DNA of 48,372 nt from Candidatus Fermentibacterota bacterium (GTDB lineage Bacteria > Fermentibacterota > Fermentibacteria > Fermentibacterales > JCC-6): NCBI GenBank assembly GCA_014728175.1, contig WJMA01000012.1, positions 1 to 48,372 of the forward strand. The letters are read 5' to 3'. The notes under the pieces are model-generated. The model saw nothing but the letters and a program-made list of their open reading frames with translations, did no database searches and was not told the DNA's origin. Below, piece after piece: positions 8,726 through 16,426 of this stretch (positions within the stretch are counted from its first letter, which is position 1; the number at the start of each line of letters is the position of its first letter). Position numbers and translations under genes: made by a program.

Positions 8726-9208
8726 ATGGCTTATCCCGAGAACGAGCTACAGCTTATACGAGATTGTAAAATAGGCGAGGGAACCAAGATATGGAACTTC
8801 GTGAACCTCTACGAGTGTGAGATCGGCCGCGACTGCATGGTGGGCTGCTTCGTGGAGATACAGAGCGGAGCGAAGATAGGAGACCGCACCAGAGTGCAGA
8901 GCCACGCCTTCATCTGTGAGTTGGTGGAGATTGGAAACGACTGTTTCGTAAGCCACGGGGTGAAGTTCATAAACGACATCTACCCGCCCCAGAAGGACCG
9001 CTCGAAGTGGAAGGCTACCATAGTCCACGACGGCGCCAGCCTGGGAACCAACGCCACCATACTTCCGGTGACCATAGGCAGGGACGCCATAGTGGGAGCC
9101 GGCTCGGTGGTCACCAAGGACATACCCGACGGAGCGGTGGTGGCCGGCAATCCGGCCAGGATCCTCCGATACCGATCTACGGAATCTACGGAAAGGCCCC
9201 GGTTGTAG
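8726..9208 (+). CDS. left-handed beta-helix acyltransferase (WbpD/FdtC-like)
   Basis: 160 residues with hexapeptide repeats almost throughout ([LIV]GxxxxV pattern: IGEGTKIWNF, IGRDCMVG, IGDRTRVQSH, IGNDCFVSHG, LGTNATILP, IGRDAIVGAGSVV). The C-terminal VVAGNPARIL motif is typical of trimeric sugar-nucleotide O/N-acetyltransferases. The N-terminal segment IWNFVNLYECEIGRDCMVG resembles enzymes that acetylate an amino sugar on a nucleotide carrier for surface glycans. The substrate is not predictable and no glycosyltransferase is adjacent. A strong SD (AAGGAGG, 8714-8720) precedes ATG 8726. The stop codon lies inside the terminator hairpin. Confidence 0.85.
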   Translation: MAYPENELQLIRDCKIGEGTKIWNFVNLYECEIGRDCMVGCFVEIQSGAKIGDRTRVQSHAFICELVEIGNDCFVSHGVKFINDIYPPQKDRSKWKATIVHDGASLGTNATILPVTIGRDAIVGAGSVVTKDIPDGAVVAGNPARILRYRSTESTERPRL

Positions 9209-9224
9209 TCCAACCGGGGCCTTT
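9192..9224. terminator. bidirectional intrinsic terminator
   Basis: A perfect 14-bp stem (AAAGGCCCCGGTTG with its complement) around the 5-nt loop TAGTC, flanked by A and T runs so that it can act on both strands. It lies between the convergent acyltransferase and VIT-vWA genes and overlaps the acyltransferase stop codon (9206-9208). Confidence 0.9.
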
Positions 9225-9236
9225 CCTGCGACCGGC

Positions 9237-11660
9237 TCAGTAAGGCCTGAGCTCGAACTGGACGGTCACCATGCCCCCGCCCTCTGGGGACCGGGGAATT
9301 GTTGCGCTCTGCATCGCCTGCATGAGAAGCTCGTCGAGATCTTCTTCGAGGCCCGTGGTTACAGTGACGTCCGTCACGTTGCCTCGAGAGTCGAACTCCA
9401 ACGCGAAAGCCACCAGACCGGAGGGATAGTCCTCGGGCTCCAACTCTTCAAGATAGCCGAAGTACACGTCCTCCAACTGGCCCAGCATCTCTCTCAGGGC
9501 ACTTCGCATCTCCGAGGGCCGCAGTCCCAGGGTCGGATTCGCGGAAACCAGCCTGGCGTTGACCGTCTCCTCGGTGGCTTCGGGAGAAGAGTAGTAACCG
9601 TCACCCTCGAAGTCGGCGGTAACCTCTTCACAGACCTCCGTTTGGCCTACCACTCCTCCGCCCAGACCTCGGCCGGCGGCCGCCGGGGCGGAGCGGTAGC
9701 GGGTGTTGGCGGTGTAGATCCCTTGGCCAGTCTCGCCGAACACGCCGTCGTACGATACCCCGTCGGGCATGTTGACCGGTACTTCAACGGTTATCGGTCT
9801 GCCCTCCTGATCTACCCGCACCTCCTCGCTTACAGCTACGAACGCGGTGTACTTGCTCATGATCTGGTAATCCAGCGCCACGTCGGTTATCTGGTCCACG
9901 ATGTCTTGATCGTGCTGCTGGTAGCCGTACTGGTCGTACATCTCACGGTTGAGCTCGTGGATCTTCTTGCGGGCCCAGAGAGTCTGTATGACGTCGTGGC
10001 TCTCCTCGCTCTGGGGGAGGTCGACACGAATGGTCTGGCTCCAGGGCTCTCCGGCAATGGTCCCCGAGACCTCGGCCTCGTCCGAGCCGGAGCCATCGTA
10101 CCTTCCCACGACCACCAGGGGCTGGCCGGCGTAGAGATCAGGGAGCTTCTCCGGATAGACGCTGTGCACGTCGAGCTCTCCCCAGTCTATGTCTATGCCC
10201 ACCAGGTAGGGGTCGTTGATCTTCTCGTAGATCGAGCCCACCGCTTCGGAGGGGTCCTCGTTGAGGGCCACGTAGTAGGCATGCCCCCTGCCCTCTTCTG
10301 CCAGGCTCTCTATGAGGTAGCGGTTGGGACTGGAGCCCACTCCGACGCTGAACAATCTGGTGTTCTCCCCCAGACTGTGCTGCAGCTCGCCCAGTATCTC
10401 CGCCTCGTTGCCTATGTATCCGTCTGTGAGGAAGATGACGAACCGCATTCGCTCGGGGTCCTCGGGGTAACCGACCGATGCCCGGATGCCTTCGATCATC
10501 ATGGTGCCGCCGCTTCCGTACAGGCTGTTTATGTAGTCTATGCCCTGCTCCACGTTCTCCTCGGTGTTCTCCAGGGGATGCCTGGACATGCCGGAGGCGG
10601 TCTCGCTGAAGCGTATGATCTGGAAGGAGTCGTCGGGGTTCATTCCGGCCACGAACTGGCGCACGGTCTCCTTGGCCACCTCCATTGGCTGGCCGCTCAT
10701 CGAACCGGAGCAGTCCACCACGAAGAACATCTCCTTGGGGGTTATCTCGTCGGTTGGAACCACGGCGTCGGGCTGGAGAACCATCATGAAGTGTCCGCCC
10801 ATTTCGGTGTTGTGGGCCAGCACTCCGGCCTGGATGCGGTCGGAGGATGTCGTGTAACGAAGCACGAAGTCCTTGTTGGGAATCTCGTCCGCCCGGGCCA
10901 GCTTTACGTAGGCCGCGCCACCGATTACCGCCTGCGTAACCTCGTGGTTTACTGATTCTATCTGCTGGACCGACACCCCCGGGTCCACCCGTACGGCCAG
11001 GTCGATGTCGTACCCGGCCCTGGTGCCCTCCGGTACTACGTGGGGAGTGATCCTGTCTGCGTCCGGGACATGGTCGGTGGGATCCGCCCAGCCCCCGGAG
11101 CTGGGACCGGTGGGGGTACCGGGAATGAACCGCGGACCGACCACCATGGGAAACACCAGCTCGTACTCTCCGTCATCGTATTCCACCGGCGCCACGTAGC
11201 TTATCTCCACCGTAATGCTGTCACCGGGGAGGATGTTGCCCACGCTCTGGGTGAATATGTTGGGCCTCTCCTGCTCCAAAAGGCTGGCCGTCTGCCCGGC
11301 CTCCAGGGCGTCCTCGTAGATCTGGCGGGCCAGCTCGCGCTCGTGTATCTCGCCGTGGATCACCCGGTCTCCGATCCACATGTCCATCTTGTCCACCGCT
11401 CCACTCTGGGGGAGCGGGAACACGTAGACCGCTTCGATGGGCTCGTCCATGGGATTGCCGTAAACCTGTCGGACGGTGGCCCTTTGAAGGTTGCCGCTGA
11501 CCCATATCTGCACCGAGGTGTGCTCCAGGGGAAGGTCGCCGATCACGCCCTCCTCGGAAACCACCTGCATCCTGCCTCCGCCGATCTCCCCGGGTTCCTC
11601 CTGGGCGTATGCCGAGAAGGCCACCGAGAACAGCGTCGCGATCAGTATCGCCTTGAACAT
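9237..11660 (-). CDS. exported VIT - vWA protein with AgmX/TonB-like C-terminal domain
   Basis: 807 residues. A signal peptide (residues 1-20, ending AYAQ) is followed by a VIT domain (about 29-160), a von Willebrand A domain with an intact MIDAS (D316-x-S318-x-S320) at about 310-480, and a linker. The C-terminal domain (about 710-807) is of the AgmX/PglI-TonB-like type (SGLVAFALEFDSRGNVTDV..., ending VTVQFELRPY), with Cys in the preceding EVCEEV. VIT-vWA proteins resemble inter-alpha-trypsin inhibitor heavy chains and are thought to bind surface or matrix partners through the metal site. It is alone between a terminator and a divergent promoter region. Start ATG 11660. The partner is unknown. 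Confidence 0.85.
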   Translation of the reverse strand: MFKAILIATLFSVAFSAYAQEEPGEIGGGRMQVVSEEGVIGDLPLEHTSVQIWVSGNLQRATVRQVYGNPMDEPIEAVYVFPLPQSGAVDKMDMWIGDRVIHGEIHERELARQIYEDALEAGQTASLLEQERPNIFTQSVGNILPGDSITVEISYVAPVEYDDGEYELVFPMVVGPRFIPGTPTGPSSGGWADPTDHVPDADRITPHVVPEGTRAGYDIDLAVRVDPGVSVQQIESVNHEVTQAVIGGAAYVKLARADEIPNKDFVLRYTTSSDRIQAGVLAHNTEMGGHFMMVLQPDAVVPTDEITPKEMFFVVDCSGSMSGQPMEVAKETVRQFVAGMNPDDSFQIIRFSETASGMSRHPLENTEENVEQGIDYINSLYGSGGTMMIEGIRASVGYPEDPERMRFVIFLTDGYIGNEAEILGELQHSLGENTRLFSVGVGSSPNRYLIESLAEEGRGHAYYVALNEDPSEAVGSIYEKINDPYLVGIDIDWGELDVHSVYPEKLPDLYAGQPLVVVGRYDGSGSDEAEVSGTIAGEPWSQTIRVDLPQSEESHDVIQTLWARKKIHELNREMYDQYGYQQHDQDIVDQITDVALDYQIMSKYTAFVAVSEEVRVDQEGRPITVEVPVNMPDGVSYDGVFGETGQGIYTANTRYRSAPAAAGRGLGGGVVGQTEVCEEVTADFEGDGYYSSPEATEETVNARLVSANPTLGLRPSEMRSALREMLGQLEDVYFGYLEELEPEDYPSGLVAFALEFDSRGNVTDVTVTTGLEEDLDELLMQAMQSATIPRSPEGGGMVTVQFELRPY

Positions 11661-11791
11661 TTCTTACTCCCTTCACTCTTGTCCGTTCGTTCCGTGGTTT
11701 TCGGTACATATATCGATCGAGAAGGCACGTTATTCCATCCAGAGTTCGACCAGCCTGACGGATCGCTTCTAATTCCGGTGCAATCAAGAAT

Positions 11792-11820
11792 TTGACCGCC
11801 AGGGCCAAAGAGGGTACAAT
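11792..11820 (+). promoter_or_regulatory. sigma70-type promoter for the STAND-TPR gene
   Basis: TTGACC (11792-11797), 17-bp spacer, TACAAT (11815-11820). The predicted start is 40-45 nt upstream of the ATG at 11872. Confidence 0.65.
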
Positions 11821-11871
11821 ATTGCTGCGGGCCCGACCCGCCGCCATGCCCGATCGTGGAAGGACGTTGCT

Positions 11872-14256
11872 ATGACGTTGCTGTCCAAGCCCACCGTCCT
11901 CAGTGGTGACCCCGCCCCCTCTATCTATCCGGGTCCTTTCCTGGGCAGGCAAACCGAGCTTGGTAAGCTGAAAAAGCTGATCGAATCCAACAGGATCATA
12001 CTCATCCACGGCCGACCCGGTATCGGAAAGACCAGGTTGGCCCTGGAGTACGCCAGGGAATTCGGAGAGGATTTCGCCGATGGCGTCAAATGGGTCAACC
12101 TGTCGGGAATCTCCAGCATGGACAGATTGGTGGCAGCCATCGCTCACGCATCCGGCTTGCGCTTCTACGAGGGCCAGGATCATGTCGGACAATTGCTCGC
12201 ATACCTGTCCGGCATGGACTGCATCGTCGTTCTGGACGGAGTCGAGCGATCCAGAGATCTGACCGACCTTCACAATCGGTTCCGGCAAGAAGTTACGGGT
12301 TGCAGATGCCTGTGCACCAGCACGCACACGAACTTCTTGGACAACGTAGCCGCGCTGAAGCTGGAAGGACTGCAGTGCGAAGGAGCCACGGACCCCGCTC
12401 CGGGCACGGCCCTCTTAGCCGCCATCGCTTTCGATGATTCGGGCAACACTACGTCAGGCGAGCACTTGCCCATCCTGGAACGAATCTGCGACCGGCTTTC
12501 GGGAAACCCTCTCGCCCTGGAGATGGCCGGGCTGCTCATCCGCCGCCAGGGACTGGACGAATCGGCGAGGGAGCTGGATGAGGTGGTGAAAGGCGACTCG
12601 CCATTGGAAACACTGTTATGCTACCTTCTCGAATCGCTGGACCAGCGGTCCTCCCGCGCTCTCGCCCGGCTTTCGGTCCTGGAGTCGAACTTCGACCGTC
12701 CGGCGATGGAAGCCCTGGTCGGCGATGACGGGAAAACCATCGATCACTTGTTGAAGGCAGCTTTGGTGAGGGAGTATTCCGACGGACGTTTCCATTTGCC
12801 GGACCCAGTCAGGCAAGCGGCCGCAAAGATTCTCACCGGCAGCCCGAACCAGGAGGAGAATGCCGCCCTCACCCTTTCCAGATTCTACATGAACTGGTTG
12901 AAGAAGCTGGAGCCCATGCTCAAGGGTGGTAAGCAGAGAGAAGCTCTGGAGCGGGTTTTGAGTGACAGAGCCAACGTAAGAACCGCCTGGATCCATGCGG
13001 TCAGAAATCGCGATTTCGAGAGCATAAGGATGGGCATCCCCTCTCTTAGCCTGTTCTTCGATACCATGAGCTGGTTCCAGGAAGGGGTGAAAGCCTTCTC
13101 GACCGCAGTCGGCGCCCTGCGGGCCGAGAAGTCGGTTGCCTACGGGTCCGAGGAAGTGGAAGAGGTGCTGGCCATGGCCCAGACCAGGGAGGGCTGGTTT
13201 CTCTACCATCTGGGAAAGATGGAGGAAAGCAGGGAGATTCTGGAGAGAAGTCTTTTCATACTACGCCATTACGGTAATCTACCCGAGATGGCCCTTGCCC
13301 TGAACAGGCTGGGAGTGTTGGCCCAGTACAGGGGCAAACTCCAGGAGGCCGCGGAGTACTTCGAAGAGGCCCTGCGGACCTCGCTGTCCATCGTGGACGA
13401 GGCCGGTCAGGCCAGGGCCCTTAACAATCTGGGCATACTGGCCGCCACCAGGGGAGAGTTCGGGAAAGCCGAGGAACACCTTCTGGCATACCGTGAACAG
13501 AGCGAGAAACTGGGCAGGCTGGTTGACGTCTCAAAGGCCCATCACAACCTGGGCCTGCTGTGTATCAAGCAGGGAAGGCTTCTGGACGCCAGACGCCACC
13601 TGGTCGAAAACCTGCAGCTCAAGCGTACCGTAGGCTCGCTTCTGGGGACGGCAAACGCCGTGGCCATGCTGGGAAGGCTCTCCTATACACTGGGAAGGTT
13701 CGAGGACGCATTGGACATGCTGGAGGAGGCCGTGCGTCTCCGTCGCAGGATCGGGGACCGGCGGCGGATGATAGGCAGCATGGAGAACGAGGGCCTGGCT
13801 CTGCTCCGGCTGGGCAGAGAAAGCGAGGCCTACCGGGTGGTACACGAATCGATAGAGTCCGCCAGATGCTACGGATACGCCCTGGAGGAAGCCGGAGCGC
13901 TGGCCACCATGGCCCAGATAGCGACGGTGACGGGAAAGCTGGACGAGGCCAGGTCGGCCGCTTCGCTGGCCCTGGAGCTATCGCTGCAGTTCGAGACCCG
14001 ACCGGCGATACTCCAGTGTGTATTGGTAACCGCCGAGATACTGGCCGCCCGCGAGGACTATCCCGAAGCGGCGGTTCTTCTACTGCCGGCCATGAGCGAC
14101 CCTTCCTTCCCTGGTAACCTGGGTAGGGACGCCAGACAGATTCTGAAGCGGATACGAAGCGAGCTGGGCGAGGATGAGCTGGAAAAGGCCGGAAGGACCT
14201 ACGGCCGAATGGAGCTGGAGGAGCTGGTGCTGAGGACCAGGCGGGCCCTGAGGTAG
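11872..14256 (+). CDS. STAND-type ATPase with TPR array (AfsR/MalT-like, no effector domain)
   Basis: 794 residues. A short N-terminal lead is followed by an NB-ARC/AAA-type NTPase: FLGRQTEL entry motif (about 23-30), Walker A GRPGIGKT (47-54), Walker B CIVVLDG (117-123), and a GNPLALEMAG helix typical of STAND proteins. Residues about 430-780 are TPRs of the LuxR/AfsR type (ALNRLGVLAQYRGKLQEAAEYFEEAL, ALNNLGILAATRGEFGKAEEHL and so on). I see no DNA-binding, protease or TIR domain at either end, so it may regulate or act as a scaffold through partners. SD GGAAGGA lies 8 nt before ATG 11872. It ends 4 bp from the convergent C25 peptidase stop. Confidence 0.8.
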   Translation: MTLLSKPTVLSGDPAPSIYPGPFLGRQTELGKLKKLIESNRIILIHGRPGIGKTRLALEYAREFGEDFADGVKWVNLSGISSMDRLVAAIAHASGLRFYEGQDHVGQLLAYLSGMDCIVVLDGVERSRDLTDLHNRFRQEVTGCRCLCTSTHTNFLDNVAALKLEGLQCEGATDPAPGTALLAAIAFDDSGNTTSGEHLPILERICDRLSGNPLALEMAGLLIRRQGLDESARELDEVVKGDSPLETLLCYLLESLDQRSSRALARLSVLESNFDRPAMEALVGDDGKTIDHLLKAALVREYSDGRFHLPDPVRQAAAKILTGSPNQEENAALTLSRFYMNWLKKLEPMLKGGKQREALERVLSDRANVRTAWIHAVRNRDFESIRMGIPSLSLFFDTMSWFQEGVKAFSTAVGALRAEKSVAYGSEEVEEVLAMAQTREGWFLYHLGKMEESREILERSLFILRHYGNLPEMALALNRLGVLAQYRGKLQEAAEYFEEALRTSLSIVDEAGQARALNNLGILAATRGEFGKAEEHLLAYREQSEKLGRLVDVSKAHHNLGLLCIKQGRLLDARRHLVENLQLKRTVGSLLGTANAVAMLGRLSYTLGRFEDALDMLEEAVRLRRRIGDRRRMIGSMENEGLALLRLGRESEAYRVVHESIESARCYGYALEEAGALATMAQIATVTGKLDEARSAASLALELSLQFETRPAILQCVLVTAEILAAREDYPEAAVLLLPAMSDPSFPGNLGRDARQILKRIRSELGEDELEKAGRTYGRMELEELVLRTRRALR

Positions 14257-14260
14257 CAAC

Positions 14261-16303
14261 TCAATCCAGAACGGTGACCTTCCTGGTGACCGCGCTGTTC
14301 CCCTGCCTTACCGATATGAGATAAACGCCGTCCCGGACCCTTCGGCCATCGCTTTGGCAACCGTCCCAGCATACCAACTGCCGCCCGTATATCCGGTCGC
14401 GCCATACCAACCTTCCGGTGAGATCATGGACGGAAATATCCACCGGGCCCGGGGTGGTGAAGTCTACGAAGAACCTTACGGGAGCCATTCTGGTGGCCGG
14501 ATTGGGCCAGGGGGGGGCCACGGTCAAGGGTACGGGTGGGACCCCTTCCTGGGTAGGCACGTTCAGCACCCGCAGCGCCGGATCGTGGAAAGCGCTCCAG
14601 GAAAGCAGCGACTGGAAGATCCTGTCGTAACCATCATGCATGAAAGGGATCAGGAAATCCTTGGACGCCGCGAAGGCCAGCCCTATGGTCCTCTGCTTGA
14701 TCTGGAAAACCTGTCTGGCGAGCTCTATGCACATCATCTCGCTGGGACCGAGGTCGGGCCAGTAGCCCTCCCAGCCGTAGGTGGTGTTGAAGGTGACTGA
14801 CACCGCTCCTCCCGTGGGGCAGTTCAGGAGGGCCTCAGCGCAGCAGCGGTCCTCCTCGAAATCCCCGGGGTGACAGGCTATGCTGGTATGAATGCCCGCC
14901 ATCTCGCCGTTGGAGAGGGTGTCCGCTATCCAATTGGTTATCATGCTCATGGGACTGCGTGACCAGTAGACGCCCCGGTCGTTTCCGTGTCCGGCGTAGT
15001 AGTTCCAGGCCGTTCCGCTATCCAGGACGGCTACGTGGGTGTCTATCCCGTCGCCGTCCAGGGTCTGATAGGCCTTCACCGTATTCCATGAATCGGGGAT
15101 GTAGGTATCCATGGAGTCGGCTCCCTTGGCGCCCACGTAGCCCAGCTCCTCGAACATGACCGCCCCACAAAGAAGGGCCCTCGTGGACCAGTCTCCCTCC
15201 GGAGGGGAGCTCTGGTAGGTAAGGTTCTTGTCGACGAAGAGATCGGCTTCAGCCTGGGTGGAGAAGAGAGCCCTTCCCAGAAGAACGTCCGCGTACAGAT
15301 CCAGATCGTCTTCGGGTTGGCCGTATATACCATCTCCATTGGCGTCCCAGTCACCGTCGAGGTCGGAGAAATACAGATCCACGGGCGCGTACTCCACCGG
15401 CACGTACTCGCACTCGGTACGGATCAGCCTGTCCGGAACCAGAGTCTCGTCCCCGGCCAACAGAACGTACAGGGTACCCATGTTTTGATGGTAGTCGCGG
15501 ATCGCTTCCCTCAGCTTTTCGGCGTCGTCTTCCCCGGGATGAGAGGCCAGCAGGTCCTGTACCGCGACCACCTCGCAGGATAGCCCGTCTTCCGAGTGCA
15601 TGTCGGCCAGGGGTTGCAGCAGGGATAGGTACTCCCGGTCAGCAACCACCAGGTAATCGGTGTCGGCGAGGCCGCGCGGCCTGGACGCCGGAGCACTGCC
15701 GTGAAGGTCCCCGGGATTGTCCACCAGGCATTCCAGCCGGTCGCAGGCGGCCTGGATCTGGAGGTCGGTCCTGCAAGGCACGGTCCCGCAGTCCCAGGTT
15801 ACCTCCAGGTCCGCCCGCTCGAAGAGGACCAACCTGCCGCTGCCCGGATGGTAATGCCAGGGCCTGACCAGGCAGGAGAAGACCTCGAATCCGGAAAGCG
15901 ATCCCGCATGCTGCCAGACGATCGGATCCGGTTCCCACCACTCACCGCTGGCGTAGAGCTCCGGATCGGGGTTGAGACGCAACTCCGCCCCGGAGGATAG
16001 AGGGCGAAGAGAGTGGGCCGGTCGAAGGGGTGAAGCAACCATGAGAGTGTCGGGACGGGAAAGCCGGCAACTCAACCGGGGATTGGTTGCTCCCGCCGGC
16101 AGAACCAGCACCGCAGGCATGCAGGGAAGCAACGGCTCACCGGGCTCTCCCTTGAGCAGGGCTTGGGGCAGCGAGACCGACGACCATCCGCAGCGGTCGC
16201 TCAAGGTTACATTGCTGCGGTCGATGCGCAGCGTGTGCTGGGTAGATCCGGAGAACGCGGTACAGCAGACCAAAAGCAACGCTGCAGAGAGATTCCTAGA
16301 CAA
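14261..16303 (-). CDS. C25 (gingipain-type) cysteine peptidase with FlgD-like C-terminal domain
   Basis: 680 residues: signal peptide (about 1-20), a beta-rich pro/N-terminal region (about 21-210), then a C25 peptidase domain. The catalytic dyad is visible as His439 in YYAGHGND and Cys477 in SIACHPGDF, each in the gingipain context. Asp-rich calcium-type loops occur at about 313-335 (DLDGDWDANGDG). The last 80 residues form a FlgD-like/T9SS-type sorting fold (DISVHDLTGRLVW ... DGRRVRDGVYLISV). Family members are secreted and cell-surface attached, often for protein degradation. Specificity is not predictable. It follows the HEAT protein on the same strand with a 123-bp gap. Confidence 0.88.
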   Translation of the reverse strand: MSRNLSAALLLVCCTAFSGSTQHTLRIDRSNVTLSDRCGWSSVSLPQALLKGEPGEPLLPCMPAVLVLPAGATNPRLSCRLSRPDTLMVASPLRPAHSLRPLSSGAELRLNPDPELYASGEWWEPDPIVWQHAGSLSGFEVFSCLVRPWHYHPGSGRLVLFERADLEVTWDCGTVPCRTDLQIQAACDRLECLVDNPGDLHGSAPASRPRGLADTDYLVVADREYLSLLQPLADMHSEDGLSCEVVAVQDLLASHPGEDDAEKLREAIRDYHQNMGTLYVLLAGDETLVPDRLIRTECEYVPVEYAPVDLYFSDLDGDWDANGDGIYGQPEDDLDLYADVLLGRALFSTQAEADLFVDKNLTYQSSPPEGDWSTRALLCGAVMFEELGYVGAKGADSMDTYIPDSWNTVKAYQTLDGDGIDTHVAVLDSGTAWNYYAGHGNDRGVYWSRSPMSMITNWIADTLSNGEMAGIHTSIACHPGDFEEDRCCAEALLNCPTGGAVSVTFNTTYGWEGYWPDLGPSEMMCIELARQVFQIKQRTIGLAFAASKDFLIPFMHDGYDRIFQSLLSWSAFHDPALRVLNVPTQEGVPPVPLTVAPPWPNPATRMAPVRFFVDFTTPGPVDISVHDLTGRLVWRDRIYGRQLVCWDGCQSDGRRVRDGVYLISVRQGNSAVTRKVTVLD

Positions 16304-16364
16304 TCTATCCTTTCTGGGTGCGTTTCGAAGCCACGAAGGCTGAATACATCTAGCCGGAGGAGAG

Positions 16365-16391
16365 TTCCCCGTTCCTTTTCCATGCGGGGAA
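16365..16391 (-). terminator. hairpin after the HEAT-repeat gene
   Basis: TTCCCCG (16365-16371) pairs with CGGGGAA (16385-16391) across a 13-nt loop, in the gap between the HEAT-repeat stop and the C25 peptidase start. No clear T-run, so low confidence as a terminator. Confidence 0.3.
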
Positions 16392-16426
16392 ATGCTTGCC
16401 CGACGCGTGGAAAATGCGCCGCAGCA

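Noticed and set aside
9642-10955. 437-codon plus-strand open frame opposite the VIT-vWA gene (similar long frames at 27287-28450, 19575-20744, 4556-5458 and 7578-8456)
   Set aside because: These are antisense shadows of high-G+C genes: His/Val/Gly/Arg-rich composition, no conserved motifs, no SD, and each lies opposite a gene with a clear family.
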